Shown: positions 26,388 to 35,133 of the stretch, piece by piece
Numbering within the stretch: the first letter of the stretch is position 1
How the letters are laid out: each line of letters starts with the position of its first letter
Assembly: GCA_947448735.1 (NCBI GenBank)
Contig: CANFOS010000004.1
Location: 124,001-188,000 of the forward strand
Direction of reading: 5' to 3'
Origin: Comamonadaceae bacterium
GTDB lineage: Bacteria; Pseudomonadota; Gammaproteobacteria; Burkholderiales; Burkholderiaceae_C
DNA length: 64,000 nt
Program-made: the position numbers and the translations under genes
Notes under the pieces: generated by a model
What the model was told of the DNA's origin: nothing
The model's database searches: none
What the model saw: only the letters and a program-made list of their open reading frames with translations

Positions 26388-26452
26388 CATTAGAAAAAGG
26401 CCTTCTGGGCCAATGAATATCTATGCTATCAGCTACTAAGAATGTAGCGAGC
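26388..26452. repeat. dispersed intergenic repeat
   Basis: GGCCTTCTGGGCCAATGAAT followed by CTATGCTATCAGCTACTAAG; lies between the convergent hydratase and SDR genes. Confidence 0.6.
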
Positions 26453-26457
26453 TGGGG

Positions 26458-27261
26458 CTAACGCAGCGACGGCAAACCAATGCCTGCTGCGTCAAAGCCG
26501 CCATCCACCGCCAGCACCTGGCCATTGATGTAGCTGGCTGCCGGGCTGCATAAAAACCCCACCCCTTCTGCAATTTCTTCGGGTGTGCCGTAGCGTGCCA
26601 ACGGAATGGCATCAGCGTAGTCGGCCCGAATGGCTGCGCTATGCACCTTCTTGGCCATGTCGGTATCCACCGGACCGGGTGCGATGGCGTTGACGCGAAT
26701 TCCCATGTTGCCCAGCTCGACGGCTTGCTGTTTTGTCAAATGGATGATGGCCGCCTTGCTGGTACCGTAGGCCACCCGCAACGCGCTGGCCCGCAAGCCT
26801 GAAATGGACGCGATATTGACAACCGCACCAAAGCCGCCAGCAGCTTTGGCCTGATCGCCGGCATTTCTGAGCATCACCGGCGCACAGGCCTGGGTGCATA
26901 AAAAGGCACCATCGAGGTTGACCGACATCACCTGCCGCCATTCATCAAAGGTGTGCTCCAGCAGCGGCTTGAAAACCGCGACACCTGCATTGTTGACCAG
27001 CGCATCGATGCGGCCAAATGTGCTGCTGACCCGGTCGATTGCCGTTGTGACTGAGGCTGGACTGGCCACATCACAGTGCAGTGCCAAAACGCGCGCGGAT
27101 TCGCGCAATGCTGCACTGGCCTGTTGGAGCTCTGCGTTGTCAATGTCGAGCAACGCAACCCGGTAGCCACGCGCTAAAAACCATTTGGCGCAAGCCAGGC
27201 CAATGCCGCGGGCAGCCCCTGTGATGATGGCGACCGGTTGGCTTGATAAATGGGTTGTCAT
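26458..27261 (-). CDS. SDR family oxidoreductase
   Basis: 267-aa classical short-chain dehydrogenase: TGAARGIG cofactor motif, DIDNAEL (Asp after beta-2, hence NAD preferred), NNAGVAV, SISGLRASALRVAYGTSK catalytic segment, and INGQVLAVDGGFD at the C-terminus. It lies between acyl-CoA genes but is on the opposite strand. The substrate cannot be told from sequence. Confidence 0.85.
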   Translation of the reverse strand: MTTHLSSQPVAIITGAARGIGLACAKWFLARGYRVALLDIDNAELQQASAALRESARVLALHCDVASPASVTTAIDRVSSTFGRIDALVNNAGVAVFKPLLEHTFDEWRQVMSVNLDGAFLCTQACAPVMLRNAGDQAKAAGGFGAVVNIASISGLRASALRVAYGTSKAAIIHLTKQQAVELGNMGIRVNAIAPGPVDTDMAKKVHSAAIRADYADAIPLARYGTPEEIAEGVGFLCSPAASYINGQVLAVDGGFDAAGIGLPSLR

Positions 27262-27546
27262 GACAGTGTCGGGTTAGGTTAAAGCGTGATGAGCCAGATG
27301 CCTGGTGCTTGAGTGGCCCATTTTGCCCAGTTTTTCATCAAGTCTTTGAATCGGCGCCGGCAGACATGCCCTGGTGTTTGTCAGCGCACGCCTACATCGC
27401 TTCGCACAAATAACGCGCATACGGGCTCTTCCAGTCAGCGGGCAGCAGGGCGTGGGCCAGCTTCGGCTCGGGCGGCAACCGTGCGACAGCCATGGATCAG
27501 CAGCGTGCGTATAAGCAGACGGAGTCGATAGGTGACAATCACACCC
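27262..27546. other. gap without a recognisable gene
   Basis: About 285 bp between the divergent SDR and YigI-like genes. The small track ORF at 27313 has no recognisable features. The last bases hold GACAAT (27534-27539), seven bases before the next ATG. Confidence 0.5.
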
Positions 27547-28047
27547 ATGACTGAACCATCACCTGCCCCGCTGAATACAACCGCTGAAATGGAAATCGAT
27601 ATCGACACTGTCAGTAGCCTGAAAAACCTGTTTGAAGAAAAAATTGTCTTCAATCAGCTGTTGGGCTTGAGGTTGAATGTGGTGACGGCGACGCATGTGT
27701 CTGTCGGCATGGCCATGCGGCCCGAGCTGATTGGTAACTTCAGCGAAGGGCGGTTGCATGGCGGTGTGATCAGTGCCGCGCTGGACACCACGGGCGGTAT
27801 CGCGGTCACGGCAGGGCTGTGTGCCCGTTATGCCGGCGATCGCTTTGAGCAGCATGCGTTGCGTTTCGCCAAATTGGGAACGATTGACCTGCGAATTGAC
27901 TACCTGCGGCCCGGCATCAGCACACATTTTGAAATCCGTGCACAGGTCATCCGCTTGGGTGCACGCATTGCCAACACACGCATGGAATTTTTGGGCGCTG
28001 ACGGCAAGCTGCTGGCCACCGGCAACGGGGTTTACATCATTTCCTGA
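27547..28047 (+). CDS. YigI/PaaI-family thioesterase
   Basis: 166-aa single hot-dog protein close to E. coli YigI, a long-chain acyl-CoA thioesterase. Shared marks: FNQLLGLRL, LIGNFSEGRLHGGVISAALDTTGGIAVT with the catalytic HGG segment, LGTIDLRIDYLRPG, and RIANTRMEFLGADGKLLATGNGVYII. Start ATG 27547 rather than the track's GTG 27532. No Shine-Dalgarno sequence is visible, and a GACAAT box ends seven bases before the ATG, so the message may be leaderless. Its 3' end overlaps the convergent YciA-like gene by 16 bp. Confidence 0.85.
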   Translation: MTEPSPAPLNTTAEMEIDIDTVSSLKNLFEEKIVFNQLLGLRLNVVTATHVSVGMAMRPELIGNFSEGRLHGGVISAALDTTGGIAVTAGLCARYAGDRFEQHALRFAKLGTIDLRIDYLRPGISTHFEIRAQVIRLGARIANTRMEFLGADGKLLATGNGVYIIS

Positions 28048-28502
28048 GTTTTCTCGACTTTGCTCTGAATTTTGCGCGGCCGGCCCGCATCGTCGATGGC
28101 GACGTAGGTCAGGCTGGCTTCGGTCACTTTCACATACTTTTTCTGGCTGTGAAAACGCTCTGCATACACCTCGACCTGTACCGTCACAGAGGTGTTGCCA
28201 ATGCGGGTCACATCGGCAAAAAAGCTCAAAATATCGCCAACCCGGACAGGCTGCTTGAAAATAAACTGGTTCACCGCAACGGTGGCCATCCGGCCATTGA
28301 CGTAGCGGGCGGGCACCACAGCGCCGGCCAGGTCGACCTGGGCCATGACCCAGCCACCAAAAATATCGCCGTTGGCGTTGCAATCCGCTGGCATCGGGAT
28401 GACCTTGAGCACCAGTTCCTTATCAACCGGTAGCGCGACGTTGGGCGTCGTCAGCAACTCTGCGGCATGAGAACTTGAGTGACGGCTTGATTCGGTGTTC
28501 AT
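28032..28502 (-). CDS. YciA-like acyl-CoA thioesterase (BFIT family)
   Basis: 156-aa hot-dog protein: LVLKVIPMPADCNANGDIFGGWVMAQVDLAGAV (catalytic Asn/Asp in NGDIFGGW), NGRMATVAVNQFIFKQPVRVGDILSF and TVQVEVYAER. YciA hydrolyses a wide range of short to long acyl-CoAs. Start ATG 28502 with the track's GTG at 28508 rejected. Its tail overlaps the YigI-like gene, and its start is only 45 bp from the divergent ABC exporter start. Confidence 0.88.
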   Translation of the reverse strand: MNTESSRHSSSHAAELLTTPNVALPVDKELVLKVIPMPADCNANGDIFGGWVMAQVDLAGAVVPARYVNGRMATVAVNQFIFKQPVRVGDILSFFADVTRIGNTSVTVQVEVYAERFHSQKKYVKVTEASLTYVAIDDAGRPRKIQSKVEKTQEMM

Positions 28503-28547
28503 AGGCACAATCTATGGCAAAACTAACAAAGATTGCGATTGTCCCTT

Positions 28548-30377
28548 ATGCGTTCCATGGCTCCAAGCGCCCCCTCCACACCAGATCCAACCCTATCAAC
28601 CACTGGCCCTGCCGCCCCTGCCCGTTCTGACTGGGACACGCTAAAACGCCTGTTCCCCTACCTTTGGGACTACAAGTGGCGCGTGCTCGCCGCCCTGAGT
28701 TTCATGGTCGGCGCCAAGCTGGGCAATGTGGGTGTGCCGTTGTTGCTGAAGAATTTGGTCGACACCATGAACATCAAGCCCGGCGACACACAGGCGCTGC
28801 TGGTGGTGCCTGCCGCGCTGCTGCTGGGCTACGGCCTGCTGCGCTTGTCAACCTCGTTGTTCACCGAGCTGCGTGAGCTGGTTTTTGCAAAAGCAACTGA
28901 GGGTGCGTCGCGCAAAATCTCGCTACAGGTCTTTCGGCACCTGCATGCGCTCAGCTTGCGCTTTCATCTGGAGCGTCAGACCGGCGGCATGACACGGGAC
29001 ATCGAACGCGGCACCCGCGGCGTGCAGTCGCTGATCTCTTATTCTCTGTACAGCATCATCCCCACGTTGATTGAAGTGGGTCTGGTGCTCAGCATTCTGG
29101 CCGTCAAGTTTGACGTGTGGTTTGCCTGGATCACCCTGGCCGCACTGGCCTGCTACGTCACCTTTACCGTCACCGTGACGGAGTGGCGCAGCAAGTTTCG
29201 CAAGCAGATGAACGAGCTCGACTCGTCAGCGCACAGCCGGGCGATTGACTCGCTGTTGAACTACGAAACCGTCAAGTACTTCAACAACGAAGACTTTGAA
29301 ACCAGGCGCTATGACGAAAACCTGGAGCGCTACCGCAAAGCTGCCATCAAGAGCCAGCGCACCCTCAGCCTGCTCAACACCGGCCAGCAGCTCATCATTG
29401 CTGTGGGGCTGGTAGCCATGCTGTGGCGCGCCACACAGGGCGTGGTTGATGGCCGCATGACGCTGGGCGACCTGGTCATGGTCAACGCTTTCATGATCCA
29501 GCTTTATATTCCACTCGGATTTTTGGGCGTGATTTACCGCGAGATCAAGCAAAGCCTGACCGACCTGGACAAGATGTTCACGCTGATGGAAAAAGAGCGC
29601 GAGATTGCCGATGTGCCCGGTGCGCAGCCGATACAGATCAGCACGTCACCTGCGGTTAAGTTTGAAAACGTTAGCTTTGCGTATGAAGCGGCCAGGCCCA
29701 TTTTGAAGGAGGTGAGCTTTGAGATCCCGCCAGGTAAAACGGTTGCCGTGGTGGGGTCATCCGGCGCGGGAAAATCGACCCTGGCACGGTTGCTGTTCAG
29801 GTTTTATGACGTGCAGCAGGGCCGCATCACCATTGCCGGACAAGACATCAAGCAGGTCACCCAGGCCAGCGTGCGGCAAGCCATTGGTATCGTGCCGCAG
29901 GACACCGTGCTGTTCAACGACACCGTTGAATACAACATCGCCTATGGACAAACGGGCGCATCAAGGAAGCAGGTTGAAGAGGCTGCCAGGTCTGCCCGGA
30001 TTCACGACTTCATCAACAGCACGCCAAAGGGCTACGACACCATGGTGGGCGAGCGCGGGTTAAAGCTATCCGGCGGTGAAAAGCAGCGCGTGGCCATCGC
30101 CCGTACGCTGCTGAAAAACCCGCCGGTGGTGATCTTTGACGAAGCCACCTCGGCGCTTGATTCGGCCAACGAGCGTGCCATCCAAGGCGAACTGCGCGCC
30201 GCAGCGCAAAACAAGACCACGCTGGTCATCGCCCACCGCCTGTCCACGGTGGTGGATGCGCATGAGATTTTGGTGATGGAAGACGGCTGCATTGTGGAGC
30301 GCGGAACACATGCCGAACTGCTGGCTCAGGACCAAAAATACGCCAGGATGTGGAACTTGCAGCAGAGTGCTGAGTAG
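28548..30377 (+). CDS. Atm1-type ABC exporter (half-transporter, TMD-NBD)
   Basis: 609-aa inner-membrane half-transporter acting as a homodimer. N-terminal soluble leader, six transmembrane helices (about residues 35-320), then the nucleotide-binding domain: Walker A GSSGAGKST, signature LSGGEKQR, Walker B VVIFDEATSAL, switch histidine in AHRLSTV. The TMD segments FHLERQTGGMTRDIERGTRGV and NYETVKYFNNEDFE are hallmarks of the Atm1/ABCB7/HMT1 group, which export glutathione-linked metals or sulfur species. Start could be ATG 28548 or 28557. Confidence 0.92.
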   Translation: MRSMAPSAPSTPDPTLSTTGPAAPARSDWDTLKRLFPYLWDYKWRVLAALSFMVGAKLGNVGVPLLLKNLVDTMNIKPGDTQALLVVPAALLLGYGLLRLSTSLFTELRELVFAKATEGASRKISLQVFRHLHALSLRFHLERQTGGMTRDIERGTRGVQSLISYSLYSIIPTLIEVGLVLSILAVKFDVWFAWITLAALACYVTFTVTVTEWRSKFRKQMNELDSSAHSRAIDSLLNYETVKYFNNEDFETRRYDENLERYRKAAIKSQRTLSLLNTGQQLIIAVGLVAMLWRATQGVVDGRMTLGDLVMVNAFMIQLYIPLGFLGVIYREIKQSLTDLDKMFTLMEKEREIADVPGAQPIQISTSPAVKFENVSFAYEAARPILKEVSFEIPPGKTVAVVGSSGAGKSTLARLLFRFYDVQQGRITIAGQDIKQVTQASVRQAIGIVPQDTVLFNDTVEYNIAYGQTGASRKQVEEAARSARIHDFINSTPKGYDTMVGERGLKLSGGEKQRVAIARTLLKNPPVVIFDEATSALDSANERAIQGELRAAAQNKTTLVIAHRLSTVVDAHEILVMEDGCIVERGTHAELLAQDQKYARMWNLQQSAE

Positions 30378-30444
30378 CGGCCGCTAAACGGATTGTCCAG
30401 CGCTGAATTCGGGTTTTTGGGTGTTTTGGCGGCTGTTTTTGGCC

Positions 30445-30512
30445 ATTTTTGGCCTCCGGGCCAATAGATATATACGCGAAATGCTCCTGAATAAATAGCG
30501 CTTGATAGCGGA
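30445..30512. repeat. dispersed intergenic repeat
   Basis: GGCCTCCGGGCCAATAGATA followed by TGCTCCTGAATAAATAGCGC; combines both sub-motifs of the family in one copy. Confidence 0.6.
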
Positions 30513-30530
30513 CTCTGGAAATTTCCGTAT

Positions 30531-30558
30531 TTGTCCTTCACCCGCTCACTTGCATAAT
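30531..30558 (+). promoter_or_regulatory. candidate promoter TTGTCC-N16-CATAAT for the HypT-like gene
   Basis: Sigma-70-like hexamers with a 16-bp spacer; the -10 box ends six bases before the ATG at 30565, so the transcript would begin at or next to the start codon. Confidence 0.5.
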
Positions 30559-30564
30559 CTGGTC

Positions 30565-31509
30565 ATGGAAACCAAATGGCTAGAAGACTTTGTCAGCCTG
30601 GCTGAAACCCGCAGTTTCAGTCGATCGGCGACGTTGCGGCATGTCACCCAACCGGCTTTTTCGCGCCGAATTCAGGCGCTGGAGGCGTGGGCTGGCACTG
30701 ACCTGGTCGACCGCTCCTCATACCCGACGCGCCTCACGCCGGCCGGAGAAACGCTGTACAACCAGTCGCTTGATATGCTGCAGAGCTTGCAGTCCACCCG
30801 AGCCATGTTGCGCGGCCATGCATCCGCCGGGCAGGACATGATTGAGTTTGCGGTGCCGCACACGCTGGCCTTTACCTTTTTCCCAGCCTGGGTCAGCTCC
30901 CTAAGTGAAAAGTTTGGTCCCCTCAAAAGCCGACTGATTGCGCTGAACGTGCACGATGCGGTGCTGCGTCTGGTGGAGGGCAGCTGCGACCTGCTGATTG
31001 CCTATCATCACAACTCCCAGCCGTTCCAGCTTGACCCGAACCGCTATGAAATGGTCACGCTCGGGCAAGAAGTGCTGGCGCCTTACGTCAAACCCAATGC
31101 AGAAGGCGAGCCGCTGTACAAACTGCCGGGGCGCGCCGGGCAGCCCTTGCCGTATTTGGGCTATGCACCGGGCGCCTATCTGGGCCGCGTGGTCGACCTG
31201 ATCTTGAAGCAGTCCGCCACTGCCATTCACCTGGACCGGGTGTACGAGACCGACATGGCCGAGGGTCTGAAGGCCATGGCACTTGAAGGGCATGGCATTG
31301 CCTTTTTGCCGTTCAGTGCCGTTAAAAAGGAGCTGCGCGCCAAAAAGCTGGTCAGTGCGGCCCAGCCGTCACACACCGGGCTGGACATGGCCATGGACAT
31401 CCGCGTTTACCGGGAACGCCCAGCATTGAGCTCGGCTGCCAAAAGCTCTGCCCAGGCGCTGTGGACTTACCTCGAATCCCAAACCCGTCCGAAAACGGCG
31501 CCTAAGTAG
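30565..31509 (+). CDS. LysR-family regulator, HypT-like
   Basis: 314-aa LTTR beginning METKWLEDFVSLAETRSFSRSATLRHVTQPAFSRRIQALE, very like the N-terminus of E. coli HypT/YjiE, the hypochlorite-responsive regulator. The effector domain also follows it (VDEAV-like VHDAVLRLVEG, CDLLIAYHH, GYAPGAYLGRVVDLIL, MALEGHGIAFLPFSAV). The region has few methionines or cysteines in common positions, so redox control is not certain. The track's upstream start adds 21 residues. It lies 318 bp before gltI on the same strand and could control it, or act elsewhere. Confidence 0.83.
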   Translation: METKWLEDFVSLAETRSFSRSATLRHVTQPAFSRRIQALEAWAGTDLVDRSSYPTRLTPAGETLYNQSLDMLQSLQSTRAMLRGHASAGQDMIEFAVPHTLAFTFFPAWVSSLSEKFGPLKSRLIALNVHDAVLRLVEGSCDLLIAYHHNSQPFQLDPNRYEMVTLGQEVLAPYVKPNAEGEPLYKLPGRAGQPLPYLGYAPGAYLGRVVDLILKQSATAIHLDRVYETDMAEGLKAMALEGHGIAFLPFSAVKKELRAKKLVSAAQPSHTGLDMAMDIRVYRERPALSSAAKSSAQALWTYLESQTRPKTAPK

Positions 31510-31554
31510 CAACCCTAGTCACATATTAAAAAAATGCATAAACCGTTTGAGATT

Positions 31555-31570
31555 TGGCATTTGCTTTGCA
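31555..31570 (+). promoter_or_regulatory. candidate sigma-54 (-24/-12) promoter for gltIJKL
   Basis: TGGCATTTGCTTTGCA matches the sigma-54 consensus TGGCAYRNNNNTTGCW at every fixed base except one (T for R), with the correct GG to GC spacing. It lies about 258 bp before the gltI ATG in the 318-bp gap 31510-31827, which otherwise holds AT-rich sequence and no gene. Confidence 0.45.
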
Positions 31571-31827
31571 AGCGCTTCAAACTTACAATTCGTAACCACT
31601 GAATTTTGAAAAAACATTTACCTTGCATGCGGGCCCTCTTGCTTGTTTCTGGCACAAAGACTGCTTGACCGTTGACTTGCTTTGGCAAAAATTCAGGTAC
31701 GCACCACCCCGGTGATGGATGCCGCAGGGCAGACACAATGGTGCATCAAGCTCGGGTAAACCTTTGGGCAAACCCTGAACCTGCTCCCTAAAATGCTCAG
31801 TTGTTACCTTTCTTTATAGGATCTCAC

Positions 31828-32727
31828 ATGAAATTAAAACTCGCTGCTCTCACATTTGCCATGTTCGCTGCCTGTGGCGCCTTTGCCCAGGCAACCGACA
31901 CCGTCGCCAAAGTCAAAGCCTCTGGCGTGATCACGATGGGTGTTCGTGACTCGTCCGGCGCGTTGTCGTACACGCTGGGCGACGGTAAGTACACCGGCTA
32001 TCACATCGAGGTCTGCAACAAGATCATCGCCAACCTTGAGAAGGTTGTAGGTCGCAAGCTGGAGGTCAAATATCAGCCTGTGACGTCACAAAACCGCATT
32101 CCGCTGGTGCAAAACGGTACGGTTGATGTCGAATGTGGCTCCACCACCAACAACGCCACCCGTCAAAAAGACGTGGCTTTCCTGCCAACCACTTTTGTTG
32201 AAGAAGTGCGCATCGCTGTGAAAGCCAACTCAGGCATCACATCGATCGTCCAGTTGAACGGTAAAAATGTGGCCACTACCACCGGCACCACATCAGTCCA
32301 GACCCTGCGCAAAAACGAGCGAGCCAGCAACATCGACTTCAAGGAAGTTTTTGGCAAAGACCATTCAGACAGCTTCCTGTTGCTCGAGTCTGGCCGTGCG
32401 GAAGCCTTCGTCATGGACGGCGCCATTCTGGCTGGCAATATTGCGATCGCCAAAAACCCGGCTGATTTCAAACTGGTTGGTGAAGTGCTGAGCGTCGAGC
32501 CGATTGCCATCATGATTCGCAAGGACGATACGGCGTTCAAGAAAGTTGGCGATGACACCGTCAAGGAGATGATGAAGTCCGGTGAAATGGCCAAACTGTG
32601 GGACAAGTGGTTCCTGCAGCCCATTCCACCAAAAAACACACGCGTGGGTTACGCCGCCAGCGAAAGCACCAAGGCTGCCTGGGCTAATCCCAACGACAAG
32701 CCCATGGAAGATTACGCGAAGAAGTAA
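31828..32727 (+). CDS. gltI: glutamate/aspartate ABC transporter periplasmic binding protein
   Basis: 299-aa receptor with a signal peptide ending CGAFAQA. SBP family 3 marks: SGVITMGVRDSSGALSYTLGDGKYTGYHIEVCNKI, VTSQNRIPLVQNGTVDVECGSTTNNATRQKDVAF, and MDGAILAGNIAIAKNPADFKLVGEVLSVEPIAIMIRKDD, all typical of GltI. It binds acidic amino acids in the periplasm and delivers them to GltJK. Start ATG 31828 after TAGGAT. A strong hairpin follows the stop, a usual way to make more binding protein than permease. Confidence 0.93.
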   Translation: MKLKLAALTFAMFAACGAFAQATDTVAKVKASGVITMGVRDSSGALSYTLGDGKYTGYHIEVCNKIIANLEKVVGRKLEVKYQPVTSQNRIPLVQNGTVDVECGSTTNNATRQKDVAFLPTTFVEEVRIAVKANSGITSIVQLNGKNVATTTGTTSVQTLRKNERASNIDFKEVFGKDHSDSFLLLESGRAEAFVMDGAILAGNIAIAKNPADFKLVGEVLSVEPIAIMIRKDDTAFKKVGDDTVKEMMKSGEMAKLWDKWFLQPIPPKNTRVGYAASESTKAAWANPNDKPMEDYAKK

Positions 32728-32757
32728 TTTTTCTGTCTGGTTGAAGGTTTAAGCACG

Positions 32758-32788
32758 AACCCCGCCATTGGATTCAACCGGCGGGGTT
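32758..32788 (+). terminator. hairpin between gltI and gltJ
   Basis: Arms AACCCCGCC and GGCGGGGTT with a 13-nt loop, followed by TGTTGTTT. Position suggests partial termination or a 3' end stabilising gltI mRNA. Confidence 0.75.
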
Positions 32789-32861
32789 TGTTGTTTCAAG
32801 CCAATTGAATTTCAATGCGAGCCATCGCATGGTCAAGCTATAACAACACAACGGAGCGTTC

Positions 32862-33584
32862 ATGAATTGGGACTGGAGAGTATTTTTAAACGACGATGGC
32901 GGTGGCCGTACCTATTTGCAGTGGATGTTTGACGCCTGGGGCTGGACGCTGTCGGTGGCTGGCGCCTCTTGGGTCGTGGCCATGGTGGTGGGCGCACTGG
33001 TCGGTACTTTGCGCACGCTGCCCAACAGTCCATGGCTGGTCAAGCTGGCCAATGCCTGGGTGGAGCTGTTTCGTAACATTCCGCTCTTGGTGCAGATCTT
33101 CATCTGGTACTTTGTTGTCCCCAAGATCTTTCCTTTGATGAAAGGGCTGCCCAGCTTTATTCTCGTGGTTTTCGCCCTCGGCTTTTTCACATCCGCCCGA
33201 ATCGCTGAGCAATTTCGGGCGGGTATTCAGGCGCTGCCGCGCGGCCAGCGCTACGCCGGCATGGCGATGGGGTTTAGCACGGCGCAAACCTATCGTTATG
33301 TGATCCTGCCGATGGCTTTTCGCATCATCATTCCGCCACTGACCAGCGAGTCCATGAACTTGCTGAAAAACTCGTCGGTCGCCTTTGCGGTGTCGATTGC
33401 CGAGTTGACCATGTTTGCCATGCAAGCGCAGGAAGAGACATCGCGCGGCATTGAAATTTACCTGGCAGTGACGCTTGTGTATGCCATCTCTGCGTTTGCC
33501 GTCAACCGGATCTGCGCCTTTGTTGAAAAGCGGCTTCAAATCCCAGGCATGGTGATTGCTGGGGCAAGCGGCGGGGGGCATTGA
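32862..33584 (+). CDS. gltJ: glutamate/aspartate ABC transporter permease
   Basis: 240-aa inner-membrane subunit of the HisM family with about five helices. Marks: LRTLPNSPWLVKLANAWVELFRNIPLLVQIFIWYFVVP and the EAA loop region EQFRAGIQALPRGQRYAGMAMGFSTAQTYRYVILPMA, which docks on GltL. ATG 32862. One base separates its stop from gltK. Confidence 0.93.
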   Translation: MNWDWRVFLNDDGGGRTYLQWMFDAWGWTLSVAGASWVVAMVVGALVGTLRTLPNSPWLVKLANAWVELFRNIPLLVQIFIWYFVVPKIFPLMKGLPSFILVVFALGFFTSARIAEQFRAGIQALPRGQRYAGMAMGFSTAQTYRYVILPMAFRIIIPPLTSESMNLLKNSSVAFAVSIAELTMFAMQAQEETSRGIEIYLAVTLVYAISAFAVNRICAFVEKRLQIPGMVIAGASGGGH

Positions 33585-33585
33585 C

Positions 33586-34272
33586 ATGTTTGGACTTGAC
33601 CTTTCCTTTTTAAGCTGGGACATCATTTCGAAGTTCGTCATCAAGGGCTTTTGGTTCAGCATTCAGCTGACCATCATTGCCACGATAGGCGGCATCATTC
33701 TGGGCACCATCCTGGCGTTGATGCGGCTGTCAGGAACGCGGTTTTTGACGGTGCCTGCCGCCATTTACGTCAACGGCATGCGTTCGGTGCCGCTGGTGAT
33801 GGTGATCTTGTGGTTCTTTTTGCTGGTACCCGCTGGTTTTTATGCAGCGATACCGGGCGGCGCCAACTACCGGGCCGAGATTTCAGCCATCATCACTTTT
33901 GTGGCCTTCGAGGCCGCTTATTTCAGCGAGATCATGCGGGCGGGCATCCAGTCCATTTCGCAGGGGCAAGTCAACGCCGGTCGGGCGCTGGGCATGACCT
34001 ATTCGCAAAACATGAAGCTCATCATCTTGCCGCAGGCATTTCGCAACATGGTGCCGATTTTGTTGACGCAGACCATTATCTTGTTTCAGGACACCTCACT
34101 GGTGTACGCTATCGGCGCGTATGACCTGCTCAAGGGTTTCAGCACCGCCGGCAAAATTTACGGCCGGCCCGAAGAGGCCTACCTGCTGGCCGCTGTGGTT
34201 TACTTTGTGATGTGCTTTGGCCTGTCTTACATGGTCAAACGCCTGCAAACCAAAATTGCGATCATCCGTTGA
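33586..34272 (+). CDS. gltK: glutamate/aspartate ABC transporter permease
   Basis: 228-aa partner permease: IYVNGMRSVPLVMVILWFFLLVP, EAA loop EIMRAGIQSISQGQVNAGRALGMTYSQNMKLIILPQAFRNMVP. Start ATG 33586 is chosen; the track's 33556 start would overlap gltJ. Forms the membrane heterodimer with GltJ. Confidence 0.93.
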   Translation: MFGLDLSFLSWDIISKFVIKGFWFSIQLTIIATIGGIILGTILALMRLSGTRFLTVPAAIYVNGMRSVPLVMVILWFFLLVPAGFYAAIPGGANYRAEISAIITFVAFEAAYFSEIMRAGIQSISQGQVNAGRALGMTYSQNMKLIILPQAFRNMVPILLTQTIILFQDTSLVYAIGAYDLLKGFSTAGKIYGRPEEAYLLAAVVYFVMCFGLSYMVKRLQTKIAIIR

Positions 34273-34320
34273 CTTGTTGACCCGACTGGCAACACAAACA
34301 AATACATATTGGAGAAAAAG

Positions 34321-35064
34321 ATGGCGATGATTGAAATGAAAGAAGTGTCCAAGTGGTACGGCACAGTGCAGGTTTTGAACAATTGCACCACCAGCATCAA
34401 CAAGGGCGAAGTGGTGGTGGTTTGCGGGCCGTCGGGCTCGGGCAAATCAACACTGATCAAAACCATCAATGCGCTGGAGCCTTTTCAGAAAGGCCAGATT
34501 TTTGTAGACGGCCAGGCTGTGCATGACCCGAAGACTGATCTGCCCAAACTACGCAGCAGGGTGGGTATGGTGTTTCAAAACTTTGAACTGTTTCCGCATT
34601 TGAACGTGACAGAAAACCTCACCCTGGCGCAAATGAAGGTGCTGGGGCGCAAACCCGAGGACGCCAAGGCACACGGTCTGAAGTACCTTGACCGTGTGGG
34701 CCTGATGCTGCACAAAGACAAGTTCCCTGGCCAGTTGTCAGGCGGCCAGCAGCAGCGTGTGGCCATTGCCAGAGCCCTCAGCATGGACCCGATTGCCATG
34801 TTGTTTGATGAGCCGACCTCGGCACTCGACCCTGAAATGGTTGGCGAGGTGCTTGACTGCATGATGGACCTGGCCAAAGAAGGCATGACCATGCTGGTGG
34901 TCACTCACGAGATGGGTTTTGCCAAAAAGGTCGGCAGCCGCGTGATTTTCATGGACGTCGGCGGCAAAATTTTAGAGGACTGCTCAACCGAAGAGTTCTT
35001 CCAGCACCCTGAAAACCGCCAGCCGCGCACCAAGGATTTCCTGAACAAGATTCTGGCGCATTGA
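34321..35064 (+). CDS. gltL: glutamate/aspartate ABC transporter ATPase
   Basis: 247-aa cytoplasmic ATPase: Walker [11 protein letters not shown]-loop [20 protein letters not shown], signature LSGGQQQR, Walker [16 protein letters not shown], His switch [13 protein letters not shown]. Start ATG 34321 after TTGGAGAAA; the track's TTG 34309 is less likely. Last gene of the operon, closed by a strong terminator. Confidence 0.94.
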   Translation: MAMIEMKEVSKWYGTVQVLNNCTTSINKGEVVVVCGPSGSGKSTLIKTINALEPFQKGQIFVDGQAVHDPKTDLPKLRSRVGMVFQNFELFPHLNVTENLTLAQMKVLGRKPEDAKAHGLKYLDRVGLMLHKDKFPGQLSGGQQQRVAIARALSMDPIAMLFDEPTSALDPEMVGEVLDCMMDLAKEGMTMLVVTHEMGFAKKVGSRVIFMDVGGKILEDCSTEEFFQHPENRQPRTKDFLNKILAH

Positions 35065-35080
35065 AGCTGCTTGCCACGTT

Positions 35081-35106
35081 AAAAAGCCCCGTGAGCGGGG
35101 CTTTTT
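35081..35106. terminator. bidirectional rho-independent terminator after gltL
   Basis: Arms AAAAAGCCCC and GGGGCTTTTT around GTGAGC; the A- and T-runs serve both the glt operon and the convergent ureide operon. Confidence 0.92.
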
Positions 35107-35133
35107 AAGGAATATTTGCCTCTCGGCGCGTGA

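Noticed and set aside
27313-27531. 72-aa ORF in the gap before the YigI-like gene
   Set aside because: Arg/Ser-rich, no ribosome site and no similarity recognised.
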